From Aurantiacibacter sediminis (GTDB lineage Bacteria > Pseudomonadota > Alphaproteobacteria > Sphingomonadales > Sphingomonadaceae): 64,000 bases of DNA. The translations under genes were made by a program, and so were the position numbers. Each line of letters begins with the position of its first letter. Position 1 is the first letter of the stretch. The DNA lies in assembly GCF_016019885.1 (NCBI RefSeq), contig NZ_JAEANY010000004.1, positions 145,054 through 209,053 on the forward strand. The letters run 5' to 3'. This document shows positions 9,409 to 17,594 of the stretch, one piece after another. Below the pieces are notes generated by a model, which was not told the origin of the DNA, made no database searches, and saw only the letters and a list, made by a program, of their open reading frames with translations.

Positions 9409-10998
9409 ATGACCAGCCGTCTTTTCAAGACCGTCATGAGTGCCGCTGTCGCGCTCACGCCGCTGGCGATGCTGCCGGCCGCTCCGGCCCAGGCCCAGTC
9501 CGTTGCACCGGCACAGGATCTCGTCCTGTCAATTGGTCGCGGCGAATTGGTGACTGTGCCCGGCAATATGGCCGACATCTTCGTTGCCAATAATTCCATC
9601 GCCGATGTGCAGGTGAAGTCGCAGCGTCAGCTGTATATCTTCGGCCTTTCAGGCGGCGAGACCACGATTTACGCCAGCAATGCTGCAGGTGACATCATTT
9701 GGTCTGCCAATGTCCGTGTGGGCTCCAACATTGACAGCATCGATCAGATGCTGGGCCTCGCAATGCCGGAAGCCAATGTTTCGGTCGCCACGATGGGAAC
9801 CAACACTGTGCTGCTGACCGGCACGGTGGCGGCTCCTGAAGACGCTGCCGAAGCAGAGCGCCTGGTACAGGCTTTCGTAGGCGAGGATGCCAATGTCATT
9901 TCCCGCCTGCGTATGGCGACGCCGCTGCAAGTCATGCTGCGCGTTCGCTTTGCCGAAGTCAGCCGTTCGCTGGTTCGCAATATCGGCGCTAACCTGACGT
10001 CTGTCGATAGTGGCGGGGGTTTCCAATTCGGTGTCGGTACGGGCCGCGAGGGCTTTTTCCAGGGCGGTACGGGTCTTAACGCATTGGGCGTTGGCAATGT
10101 GCCGACCGGCCTGATCCCCGACCCGAACAATCCGGGCCAATTCATCGAGGGAACCGGCACGCAGATCAATCCGATTTCGCCCGGCGGCACAATTGCCGGA
10201 ATGGGCGAGTTCCTCGGCCTCGACCTGCTTGGCGCACTCGACCTTGGCGAACGCCGCGGTCTGGTGACCACCCTTTCCGAACCGACCCTGGTCGCGCTTT
10301 CGGGTGAGACGGCAGAATTCCTTGCTGGCGGTGAATTTCCGATCCCGCTGAGCCAGGGCCTTGGCACCACCACCGTCCAATATCGCGATTTCGGTGTCAG
10401 CCTGTCTTACACGCCGACGGTCCTTTCCAACGGCCGCATTTCGATGCGCGTCCGCCCGGAAGTATCCGAGCTGTCGACGCAAGGTTCGGTCGTTCTTAAC
10501 GGCTTCCAGATCCCTGCTCTGACGATCCGCCGCGCGGAAACGTCGATCGAGCTGGGATCGGGCGAAAGCTTCATGATCGCCGGCCTGATGCAGAACAACG
10601 CGCAGAACACTGTCGACCAGATCCCGGGCGTGGGTGACATGCCCATCATCGGCAATTTGTTCCGCTCGACGGAATTCCGCCGCGGTGAAACCGAGCTGGT
10701 GATCGTTGTGACGCCTTATTTGGTCGAGCCGGTCAATGATCGTGACATCCGCTTGCCGACCGACGGCTTCGCCGTCCCCGATGCAGCTGCGCAGGTCATG
10801 ATGGCTCAGGAAACCGACGGAACCACTGGCCGGATACGTCCGATGCCGCGCCCGGCGAACCCTTCGCCGACCGGTCCGGACCTTAGCCTGATCGAACAGA
10901 ATGGCACCGCTGTTGCTGGCGGGGAAACCCCCGGCGCAGCTGCGCCCCAGTCCGCCGCGGCAGCTGTGCCCGGCTTCAGCTTCGACGATGGAGAGTGA
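9409..10998 (+). CDS. cpaC: Tad/Flp pilus secretin CpaC/RcpA
   Basis: About 529 residues form the outer-membrane secretin channel. The chosen ATG at 9409 opens a classical signal peptide (MTSRLFKT... ending AQA near residue 29). An N-terminal pilus-specific domain (DLVLSIGRGELVTVPGN) and a BON-like segment follow, then the secretin core with VPGVGDMPIIGNLF-type signature (read as IPGVGDMPIIGNLFRS) and VVTPYLVEP. The C-terminal 80 residues are Pro/Ala-rich. A longer reading from 9337 or 9346 would add about 20-24 residues before the signal peptide and is less likely. The stop overlaps the region just before cpaD. Confidence 0.93.
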   Translation: MTSRLFKTVMSAAVALTPLAMLPAAPAQAQSVAPAQDLVLSIGRGELVTVPGNMADIFVANNSIADVQVKSQRQLYIFGLSGGETTIYASNAAGDIIWSANVRVGSNIDSIDQMLGLAMPEANVSVATMGTNTVLLTGTVAAPEDAAEAERLVQAFVGEDANVISRLRMATPLQVMLRVRFAEVSRSLVRNIGANLTSVDSGGGFQFGVGTGREGFFQGGTGLNALGVGNVPTGLIPDPNNPGQFIEGTGTQINPISPGGTIAGMGEFLGLDLLGALDLGERRGLVTTLSEPTLVALSGETAEFLAGGEFPIPLSQGLGTTTVQYRDFGVSLSYTPTVLSNGRISMRVRPEVSELSTQGSVVLNGFQIPALTIRRAETSIELGSGESFMIAGLMQNNAQNTVDQIPGVGDMPIIGNLFRSTEFRRGETELVIVVTPYLVEPVNDRDIRLPTDGFAVPDAAAQVMMAQETDGTTGRIRPMPRPANPSPTGPDLSLIEQNGTAVAGGETPGAAAPQSAAAAVPGFSFDDGE

Positions 10999-11003
10999 TC
11001 ACC

Positions 11004-11663
11004 ATGACCAATCGTAACAAACGCTTTGCCGCGACAGCCGTGGCACTCTCGCTCGGTGTCGGTCTTTCCGCCTGCGGAACGCTGAACGAAGGCCCGCAGA
11101 ATTTCTCGCTCGACAGCGTGAATCAGCCGATCGTCGAACGCCAGAACTACACTCTGGATGTCGCCAGCGGCGGCAGCGGTCTCTCGGTTCCCGAACAGGC
11201 GCGCCTTGCAGACTGGTTCGAAACGCTCGACCTTGGCTATGGCGATCGCATCGCCGTGGATGATCCGACGGCCAGCCCCGCTGTGCTGGAAGATGTCGCA
11301 GCAGTCGCAAGCCGCTTCGGCCTGCTGGTCAGCCCAGATGCGCCTGTCACCAATGGCTTCGTCGATCCGGGCAATGTCCGCATTGTCGTCACCCGCTCCA
11401 TGGCCAGCGTTCCCGGCTGCCCGATCTGGCGTGACCAATACGGCATCGAGCAGGGCAACCAGACTTCGCCCGGCTTCGGCTGCGCGGTCAACAGCAACAT
11501 CGCCGCCATGGTCGCCAATCCTGAGCATCTGCTCGAAGGGGAAAGCGGCACTGGTGACACTGTAATCATGCGGTCCAACCGCGCCATCGATGCATATCGT
11601 GAAGCGGAACCGTCAGGCAATGGCGGCACCTCGCTGCCGCGTGTTTCTTCGGAAGGGGGCTAA
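11004..11663 (+). CDS. cpaD: CpaD-type pilus assembly lipoprotein
   Basis: This 219-residue protein has a lipobox LSAC with the lipidated Cys at residue 24. The mature part has the CpaD features GSGLSVPEQARLADWFETLDLGYGDRI and, near the C-terminus, VPGCPIWRDQ and GFGCAVNSNIAAMVANPEHLLEG. CpaD/TadG-like lipoproteins assist secretin function in Tad pili. GGAGAG sits 8 nt before the ATG at 11004; an in-frame GTG at 10995 is the alternative. It is part of the cpaA-E run. Confidence 0.92.
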   Translation: MTNRNKRFAATAVALSLGVGLSACGTLNEGPQNFSLDSVNQPIVERQNYTLDVASGGSGLSVPEQARLADWFETLDLGYGDRIAVDDPTASPAVLEDVAAVASRFGLLVSPDAPVTNGFVDPGNVRIVVTRSMASVPGCPIWRDQYGIEQGNQTSPGFGCAVNSNIAAMVANPEHLLEGESGTGDTVIMRSNRAIDAYREAEPSGNGGTSLPRVSSEGG

Positions 11664-11667
11664 TCTA

Positions 11668-12969
11668 ATGAGTTCAAGTTGGAAACCCGGACCGCTCGGC
11701 AATCGCGAGCCGTTCTCTGCCTTCATCTGCGACGATGGTGCACTGGATGCACTGCGCCCCGTAGTGATCGAAATGGGCTGGCAGCCGGAGAAGTGCAACA
11801 AGGGCGGTCTGCGTAACGCGATCCAGTCCCTCTCCATCTCCGCAAGCCCGGCCATCTTGATGGTCGATCTGTCGGAAAGCGGCGATCCGCTGAATGATAT
11901 CAACGCTCTTGCCGAGGTTTGCGAACCGGGCACGGTGGTGATCGCAGTGGGCCAGGTGAACGATGTTCGCTTGTATCGCGATCTGCTGGCAAGCGGCATT
12001 CACGATTACCTGCTGAAGCCGCTTTCGGCGAGCCAGCTGCGCGATTCGCTCACGCAGGCCCAGGCGGTGTTCTCTTCGCCGCGCGGCGGCGATGGTGAGC
12101 AGGAGCACACCCATATCTCGACCGCTGTGGTCGGCACGCGTGGCGGCGTTGGTGCCTCCACTCTCGCCACCTCGCTCGCTTGGCTGTTCTCGGTCGAACA
12201 TGAGCGTTCGACTGCGCTGCTCGATCTCGATGTGCATTTCGGCACCGGCGCGCTTTCGCTGGATCTGGAGCCGGGCCGCGGCCTGACCGATGCGATCGAA
12301 AACCCGAGCCGTATCGATGGCCTGTTCATTGAGCGTGCGATGATCCGCGCGAATGACAATCTCGCCATCATGTCTGCCGAAGCGCCGATCAATTCGCCGC
12401 TGATGACCGACGGCACGGCTTTCCTCCAACTGGAGGAAGAATTCAGCCAAGCCTTCGACATGACGGTGATCGATCTGCCGCGCAACATGCTGATTAACTT
12501 CCCGCATCTGCTGACAGATGTGAATGTTGTGACGCTGATGACCGAGCTGACGCTCGCCTCTGCCCGCGATACGATTCGTATTCTGTCGTGGTTGAAGCAG
12601 AATGCTCCGGGTGCACATCCGATGATCGTCTGCAACAAGATGCAGGGCGGCGCAGCTGAAATCAGCAAGGCTGACTTCGAGGCTTCGATCGAACGGAAAA
12701 TCAACTTCCAGATTGCGATGGACCAGAAGGCGGCTGCCAATGCTGCGAAGCTCGGCCAGACGTTTATCGAAGCCAACAAATCTTCCAAAACGGTCGGCCC
12801 GATGCGCGATATCGGCAACACCATTATCGGCGTAGCCGATGATGACGGCGCCAGCCTGGAAGAAAGCGGCAAAAAGGGCGGTGGCCTCGGCAAATTCGAC
12901 CTGAAATCTTTCTTGGGCGGCATGTCCAAGAAGGACAAGGGCGCAGAAGCCGTCGAAGCAGCCGAATGA
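11668..12969 (+). CDS. cpaE: Pilus assembly protein CpaE (MinD/ParA-like ATPase)
   Basis: This 433-residue protein has an N-terminal receiver-like domain (residues 1-130, ending HDYLLKPLSASQLRDSL) and a MinD/ParA-like ATPase domain. The deviant Walker A is GTRGGVGASTLA, with Arg where ParA proteins often have Lys, as is typical of CpaE. CpaE helps localise the Tad machine; it is not the assembly motor. GGAAGGGGG precedes the ATG at 11668, which follows the cpaD stop closely. The gene normally next in this locus, cpaF/tadA, is missing. Confidence 0.92.
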   Translation: MSSSWKPGPLGNREPFSAFICDDGALDALRPVVIEMGWQPEKCNKGGLRNAIQSLSISASPAILMVDLSESGDPLNDINALAEVCEPGTVVIAVGQVNDVRLYRDLLASGIHDYLLKPLSASQLRDSLTQAQAVFSSPRGGDGEQEHTHISTAVVGTRGGVGASTLATSLAWLFSVEHERSTALLDLDVHFGTGALSLDLEPGRGLTDAIENPSRIDGLFIERAMIRANDNLAIMSAEAPINSPLMTDGTAFLQLEEEFSQAFDMTVIDLPRNMLINFPHLLTDVNVVTLMTELTLASARDTIRILSWLKQNAPGAHPMIVCNKMQGGAAEISKADFEASIERKINFQIAMDQKAAANAAKLGQTFIEANKSSKTVGPMRDIGNTIIGVADDDGASLEESGKKGGGLGKFDLKSFLGGMSKKDKGAEAVEAAE

Positions 12970-12975
12970 TCGTGA

Positions 12976-13002
12976 CGGAGCGGGTCTTCAAGGCCCGCTC
13001 CG
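12976..13002 (+). terminator. Strong hairpin between cpaE and tadB
   Basis: CGGAGCGGG (12976-12984) pairs perfectly with CCCGCTCCG (12994-13002) around a 9-nt loop. No T-run follows, so Rho-independent termination is uncertain. It may attenuate read-through or mark an mRNA processing point. It sits where cpaF is commonly found. Confidence 0.6.
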
Positions 13003-13043
13003 CCATGCTCGCCAACTGAATTTACGTAAAGAGAAGGCGGACA

Positions 13044-14015
13044 ATGAACATCATCCAGCTCGTGCTTGTGGCCGGTGGCCTGATGGGATTGATGATCCTT
13101 GGCTATGTCCTGTTGAACGGGAAATCACCGGGCAAGGAAAGCCAGCGTCGCCTCGAGGCGGTGCGTTATCGCCATTCTGAAAGCACCACAGACAAGGTTG
13201 AAGGGCAGCTGAAGAAAGCCATCGCCGCGCGCAAGCCGAAGCAGTTCAAAGCTGCAGGTTCCGGTTCTCGCGTCGAGGCACTTGAAGTCCGTCTGAACCG
13301 TACAGGCATGGGCTGGACGCTGCAGCAATATCTGTACGTATCGCTGGGCCTGGCTGTCGTAGTGACCGCGCTTGCCTATCTGCGCACGGGCGCAGCGCCA
13401 ATTTCGCTCGGCATCGGGCTGGTCATCGGTGCGGGCTTGCCGCACCTGATTGTCGGCCATTTCATCAAGCGCCGGACCAATCAGTTTAACGCCAAGTTTC
13501 CGGATGCCATCGAGCTGTTGGTGCGCGGCCTGCGCTCCGGCCTTCCCGTTGCGGAAACGCTGTCCGTCGTAGGTCAGGAAATTCCCGGCCCGGTGGGTGT
13601 CGAATTCCGCCAGGTGGTGGAGCGGATCAAGATTGGCCGCACCATGGAGGAATCCTTGCAGGAAGCCTCGGACAAGCTCGGCACGGCAGAGTTTCAATTC
13701 TTCGTCATCACCCTCGCCATTCAGCGCGAGACGGGTGGCAACTTGGCAGAGACGCTGTCGAACCTTGCCGACGTGCTGCGCAAGCGCGCGCAGATGAAGC
13801 TGAAGATCAGGGCGATGAGCTCCGAATCCAAGGCCTCAGCCTATATCGTGGGTGCTCTGCCCTTCATCGTGTTCGGCATGATCTACTGGATCAACCCCAC
13901 CTATATTGGCGGCTTCTTCGAAGATGAACGCCTGATTGTCACCGGCCTGTTCGGCCTCGTTTGGATGGGCATCGGTGCCTTCATCATGGCCAAGATGGTC
14001 AGCTTCGAGATCTAA
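13044..14015 (+). CDS. tadB: Tad pilus inner-membrane platform protein TadB
   Basis: This 323-residue type II secretion F-domain protein has an N-terminal membrane helix, a long basic cytoplasmic segment, further helices near residues 95-145, the GspF-type cytoplasmic domain (FPDAIELLVRGLRSGLPVAETL, then RETGGNLAETLSNLADVLRKR) and two C-terminal helices. TadB and TadC together form the platform that works with the TadA/CpaF ATPase. It is preceded by AAGAGAAGGCGG and followed closely by tadC. Confidence 0.93.
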   Translation: MNIIQLVLVAGGLMGLMILGYVLLNGKSPGKESQRRLEAVRYRHSESTTDKVEGQLKKAIAARKPKQFKAAGSGSRVEALEVRLNRTGMGWTLQQYLYVSLGLAVVVTALAYLRTGAAPISLGIGLVIGAGLPHLIVGHFIKRRTNQFNAKFPDAIELLVRGLRSGLPVAETLSVVGQEIPGPVGVEFRQVVERIKIGRTMEESLQEASDKLGTAEFQFFVITLAIQRETGGNLAETLSNLADVLRKRAQMKLKIRAMSSESKASAYIVGALPFIVFGMIYWINPTYIGGFFEDERLIVTGLFGLVWMGIGAFIMAKMVSFEI

Positions 14016-14027
14016 GGGAGGAGGGAA

Positions 14028-15056
14028 ATGATGAATATATTGAGCCTCGCCCCTGCAAGCGGCCCCACCCTTCTGGGAGTGGATGTGATCCTCGTCGGGT
14101 CGATCCTGGTCGGGATCACGGCAATTGCCGTCATGATGGCGATCTATGCTGCGGTGACCGTGAAGGATCCGATGGCAAAGCGCGTCAAAGCGCTGAACGA
14201 TCGCCGTGCGGAACTCAAAACCGGTATGCTCACCAACACTGCCAAAAAGCGGCAGAGCCTGGTGCGCAAGACCGACACGACCGAGAAGATGAAAGACACG
14301 TTGCAGGGCATGAAAGTCCTGCAGGAAGAGCAGGTCAAGGATGTCCAGCAAAAGCTGGCGCAGGCAGGCTTCCGAAACAAGGAAATGGCCGTTGTCATTA
14401 TCTTTGCGCGCATGGTCTTGCCGGTTGTTCTCGGCCTTCTCGGCATTGTCTTGTTCTACTGGACCGACACCTTTCCCGATTGGGGCAGCACGAAGCGGTT
14501 CCTCGCTTTTGCTGGCCTTGTCATTGCTGGCTATAAGGGGCCGGAAACCTACCTGAAAAATGTCGCGACGAAGCGGACGAAAGAAATCCAGAAAGGCCTG
14601 CCGGACGCGCTTGATCTGCTGGTGATCTGTGCAGAGGCGGGCCTGACGGTGGATGCAGCCTTCAACCGCGTGGCGCGCGAACTGGGCCGGGCCTATCCGG
14701 AACTGGGCGACGAATTTGCCCTTACCGCGATCGAGCTGTCCTTCCTGACAGAACGCCGTCAGGCATTCGAAAACCTCGCTTACCGCGTGGATCTCGACGC
14801 TGTGCGCGGCGTGGTGACGACGATGATCCAGACCGAACGCTACGGTACGCCGCTAGCCTCCGCTTTGCGCGTGCTTTCGGCTGAATTCCGTAACGAGCGG
14901 ATGATGCGTGCTGAGGAAAAGGCCGCGCGTTTGCCTGCGATCATGACAGTGCCGCTGATCCTGTTCATCCTGCCGGTGCTGTTCATCGTGATCCTGGGTC
15001 CGGCCGCCTGTTCCATCGGCGATGCCTTCTCCGGCGATGGGCCGGGAAGTAACTAA
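14028..15056 (+). CDS. tadC: Tad pilus inner-membrane platform protein TadC
   Basis: This 342-residue type II secretion F-domain protein is the partner of TadB. Key stretches are KGLPDALDLLVICAEAGLTVDAAF and MIQTERYGTPLASALRVLS, followed by the GspF-like RAEEKAARLPAIMTVPLILFILP membrane segment at the end. GGAGGAGGG lies just before the ATG at 14028. It ends the visible pilus cluster: no TadD, TadE or TadF-type gene follows, and the next gene is on the other strand. Confidence 0.93.
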   Translation: MMNILSLAPASGPTLLGVDVILVGSILVGITAIAVMMAIYAAVTVKDPMAKRVKALNDRRAELKTGMLTNTAKKRQSLVRKTDTTEKMKDTLQGMKVLQEEQVKDVQQKLAQAGFRNKEMAVVIIFARMVLPVVLGLLGIVLFYWTDTFPDWGSTKRFLAFAGLVIAGYKGPETYLKNVATKRTKEIQKGLPDALDLLVICAEAGLTVDAAFNRVARELGRAYPELGDEFALTAIELSFLTERRQAFENLAYRVDLDAVRGVVTTMIQTERYGTPLASALRVLSAEFRNERMMRAEEKAARLPAIMTVPLILFILPVLFIVILGPAACSIGDAFSGDGPGSN

Positions 15057-15090
15057 ACTTTCACCGCCCCGCGTGGGCAGTGGGCAAGAT

Positions 15091-15123
15091 AAACCCCGCC
15101 GGTGCGAGCCGCGCTGGGTTTTT
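15091..15123 (+). terminator. Probable terminator after tadC
   Basis: AAACCC (15091-15096) pairs with GGGTTT (15116-15121) and a run of T follows (TTTTT to 15123). The GC-rich interior gives further partial pairing. It lies 35 bp after the tadC stop. Confidence 0.5.
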
Positions 15124-15158
15124 CATGCGCGCTTTCAGTTTCGGCGCTGACTTTAGCC

Positions 15159-15638
15159 TTACTTGAGGCCGTAATTGCCTTTGGAAAGATCCTCACCAGA
15201 CATTTCCTCGGCCATGCTGCGCGCCCGCTCGAGCAGGGCACGAAACAGCTCAAGCTCGTCGTGAGAGAATCCTTCGAAAAGCTTGGCTTCCATCTCCAGC
15301 GCAAGCGGCATGATTTCCGCATGCATCGCTTTTCCGTTTTCGGTCAGTTCAAGCAGGTGGGAACGGCCGTCCTGCTCATTTGGGGCACGCTGTGCGAGCT
15401 CACGCTCTTCGAGCACTTTGCATGCGCGATTGACCGCGACCTTGTCCATCAACGTCCGCTTGGTGAGGTCGCGCTGGGTCATCGCGCCGGCATCGCCTAA
15501 CACCGCCATCACCCGCCATTCCGGAATGCTCAGGCCCCAGCGCTGGCGATATTCCATCGCGATCCGGCCGCTGACGGCATTGGACGCCAGTGACAATTGA
15601 TAGGGGAGGAAGCGCGAAAGAAGACTGGCTGGTTGCAT
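15159..15638 (-). CDS. MarR-family transcriptional regulator
   Basis: This 159-residue winged-helix regulator begins MQPASLLSRFLPYQLSLASN. The DNA-binding region is WRVMAVLGDAGAMTQRDLTKRTLMDKVAVNRACKVLEERELAQR, followed by the wing (NEQDGRSHLLELTENGKA) and a C-terminal dimerisation helix. The ATG at 15638 is preferred to the TTG at 15644. A palindrome overlaps the start codon and may be an autoregulatory site. It is downstream of mtnP on the same strand; the effector is unknown. Confidence 0.92.
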   Translation of the reverse strand: MQPASLLSRFLPYQLSLASNAVSGRIAMEYRQRWGLSIPEWRVMAVLGDAGAMTQRDLTKRTLMDKVAVNRACKVLEERELAQRAPNEQDGRSHLLELTENGKAMHAEIMPLALEMEAKLFEGFSHDELELFRALLERARSMAEEMSGEDLSKGNYGLK

Positions 15639-15645
15639 AAGCAAC
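15632..15645. promoter_or_regulatory. Palindrome overlapping the MarR start codon
   Basis: GTTGC (15632-15636), ATAA, GCAAC (15641-15645) forms a 5-bp inverted repeat with a 4-bp spacer across the ATG of the MarR gene. TTGC/GCAA half-sites are common in MarR-family operators. A role in autorepression is inferred from position and symmetry only. Confidence 0.45.
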
Positions 15646-15706
15646 TACTTCTAAGTGATCTCACGCGCTTGGCAAGATGCGCGGCGGCAAAAGCGAAAGC
15701 GCCTTG

Positions 15707-16594
15707 CTATTCCTGCGGCTCAGCGAAAAAGCTCATCAGCCGGCCTGCCACCGCATCGAGGCGCGCAGCAGCGCCCACATCCCAAACATCGCGAGGAGTG
15801 ACGATCGCCGTGTCGAGCACGGTATCAATCGGGCTGGCCTTGCGAGTCTTCGGCAAAGCGGCAGCGAATTCGGCGAGCATGGCACGCGCATTTTCCGCAT
15901 TGGTCGACATGAGCGCAACAATATCTGCGACATCCACATCGCCGTCTGGCTCTCGCCAGCAATCGTAATCGGTGACCATACCGACCAGCGCATAAGGAAG
16001 TTCTGCTTCGCGGGCGAGGCGCGCTTCCGGCATGGCGGTCATGCCAATCACATTCGCGCCCCAGTCACGGAAAACATGGCTTTCCGCGCGCGTCGAGAAT
16101 TGCGGGCCCTCGATCGCCACATAAGTGCCGCCTTCATGCACCTTAGCCCCTGCCCTGTCGGCAGCTGAGGCGGCCATTTTGGACATGCGCGGACAGACCG
16201 GATCGGCCAGCGGCACATGGGCGACGATGCCGTCACCAAAGAAACTTCGCTCACGCTGCACCGTGCGATCAAGCAATTGGTCCACCACGACGAAATCTCC
16301 CGGCGCAAACTCTTCCTTCAGGCTGCCAATCGCCGAAATGGCGAGAAGATCGGTCACGCCGCAGCGCTTCAGCGTGTCGATATTGGCGCGGTAATTCACA
16401 TGGCTGGGAGACAGGCGATGCCCCGCTCCGTGCCGCGCGATGAAGGAAAATTGCACACCGCCAATCTTACCCGTCACAACAGGGCCGGATGGATCCCCGA
16501 ACGCGGAATTGACGGCGATTTCTTGCGCATCTTCAAGCGCGCCGGGCTCGTAAAGGCCCGAACCTCCGATCACTCCGATATGCCAATCGGCCAT
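15707..16594 (-). CDS. mtnP: S-methyl-5'-thioadenosine phosphorylase
   Basis: This 295-residue purine nucleoside phosphorylase family enzyme cleaves methylthioadenosine, the by-product of polyamine synthesis, to adenine and methylthioribose-1-phosphate. Diagnostic stretches are IGGSGLYEP at the N-terminus, the phosphate-binding RHGAGHRLSPSHVNYRANI, IEGPQFSTRAES and GMTAMPEARLAREAELPYA. The length is typical. It is 30 bp downstream of the short-chain dehydrogenase gene and is probably co-transcribed with it. Confidence 0.96.
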   Translation of the reverse strand: MADWHIGVIGGSGLYEPGALEDAQEIAVNSAFGDPSGPVVTGKIGGVQFSFIARHGAGHRLSPSHVNYRANIDTLKRCGVTDLLAISAIGSLKEEFAPGDFVVVDQLLDRTVQRERSFFGDGIVAHVPLADPVCPRMSKMAASAADRAGAKVHEGGTYVAIEGPQFSTRAESHVFRDWGANVIGMTAMPEARLAREAELPYALVGMVTDYDCWREPDGDVDVADIVALMSTNAENARAMLAEFAAALPKTRKASPIDTVLDTAIVTPRDVWDVGAAARLDAVAGRLMSFFAEPQE

Positions 16595-16624
16595 GCTTCG
16601 CTCTCCTGAAATTACCTGACCGAC

Positions 16625-17410
16625 TTATTTGGGCGGCATCCTGATCGCTCCATCCAGACGGACACATTCGCCATTGAAATAACCTGTTTCTGCGATGAAG
16701 CAGACGAGCGAGGCATACTCGGCCGGATCACCCAAACGCTTCGGGAAAGGCACCGCTTCGGCGAGCGCCGCCTGCGCTTTTTCCGGCAGGCCTGCCAGCA
16801 TCGGCGTGCCGAAAATGCCAGGCAGGATGGCATTCACGCGAATGCCCTCGCCCATCAAATCTCGCGCCATGGGCAGGGTCATGCCCTTCACGCCAGCTTT
16901 CGATGCGGCGTAGGCAATCTGGCCGATCTGCCCGTCTTCAGCAGCCACGGAAGCCGTGTTTACGATGCAGCCGCGTTCGCCGTGCTCGTCCAGCGGATCG
17001 AGCGCCATCATGCCCTCGGCCGATTTGGCGCAGCATAGAAACGTGCCGACAAGATTGATATTGATCGCACCTGCGAATTTGCCGAGTGGCAAGTGGCTCA
17101 ATGCACCCGTTTCGCGGTCTCGCTTTACGATCTTGCCGACTGGCGCGATGCCTGCGCAGTTGACGAGGATACGCTCTTGGCCATGCGTTTCCCGGGCTTT
17201 TGCAAAAGCTGCGTCGACCGAGGCTTCGTCGGTGACATCGGCGTGGCAGAACGCCCCGCCAAGTTCTTGCGCTACCTCTTCACCGCGCTCTGCATTCATG
17301 TCGAAGATCGCGACCTTGGCTCCCTTGGCAGCCAGAGCGCGCGCCGTGGCCTCGCCAAGGCCAGATGCCGCTCCGGTCACGATTGCAGCAATTGAATTGT
17401 CGATCTTCAT
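16625..17410 (-). CDS. Short-chain dehydrogenase, 3-hydroxyacyl-CoA dehydrogenase type
   Basis: This 261-residue classical SDR has the NAD-binding motif TGAASGLG (near residues 12-19), the NCAGIAP motif, an active-site Ser in IVNTASVAA and the catalytic YAASK. The extra segment around GKIVKRDRETGALSHLPL resembles the HSD17B10/2-methyl-3-hydroxybutyryl-CoA dehydrogenase type, so fatty or branched-chain acyl-CoA oxidation is the likely role. The substrate is inferred from family resemblance. It precedes mtnP on the minus strand. Confidence 0.88.
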   Translation of the reverse strand: MKIDNSIAAIVTGAASGLGEATARALAAKGAKVAIFDMNAERGEEVAQELGGAFCHADVTDEASVDAAFAKARETHGQERILVNCAGIAPVGKIVKRDRETGALSHLPLGKFAGAININLVGTFLCCAKSAEGMMALDPLDEHGERGCIVNTASVAAEDGQIGQIAYAASKAGVKGMTLPMARDLMGEGIRVNAILPGIFGTPMLAGLPEKAQAALAEAVPFPKRLGDPAEYASLVCFIAETGYFNGECVRLDGAIRMPPK

Positions 17411-17530
17411 GGCAGTTCCTCAATATTGGCGTGGGCCGAAGCCGCATTCTGTGCAGATGGGTCCTAGAGCGCGCGCAGCACGGGTCAAGGCGCGCCAGTC
17501 ATCAACCATTTCTCAGCCGTGAAACGAGCA

Positions 17531-17572
17531 AAGAAAAAGGCCCCGCAACCGAAGCTGCGGAGCCCTTTCTTT
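17531..17572 (-). terminator. Terminator of the minus-strand TonB-dependent receptor gene
   Basis: AAGAAA...GGCCCCGCA (17531-17547) pairs imperfectly with TGCGGAGCC...TTTCTT (17555-17572). On the minus strand the stem ends in a T-rich stretch. It lies about 20 bp past the receptor stop codon. Confidence 0.65.
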
Positions 17573-17594
17573 GGCTTAGTCAATCCTGATCGGA

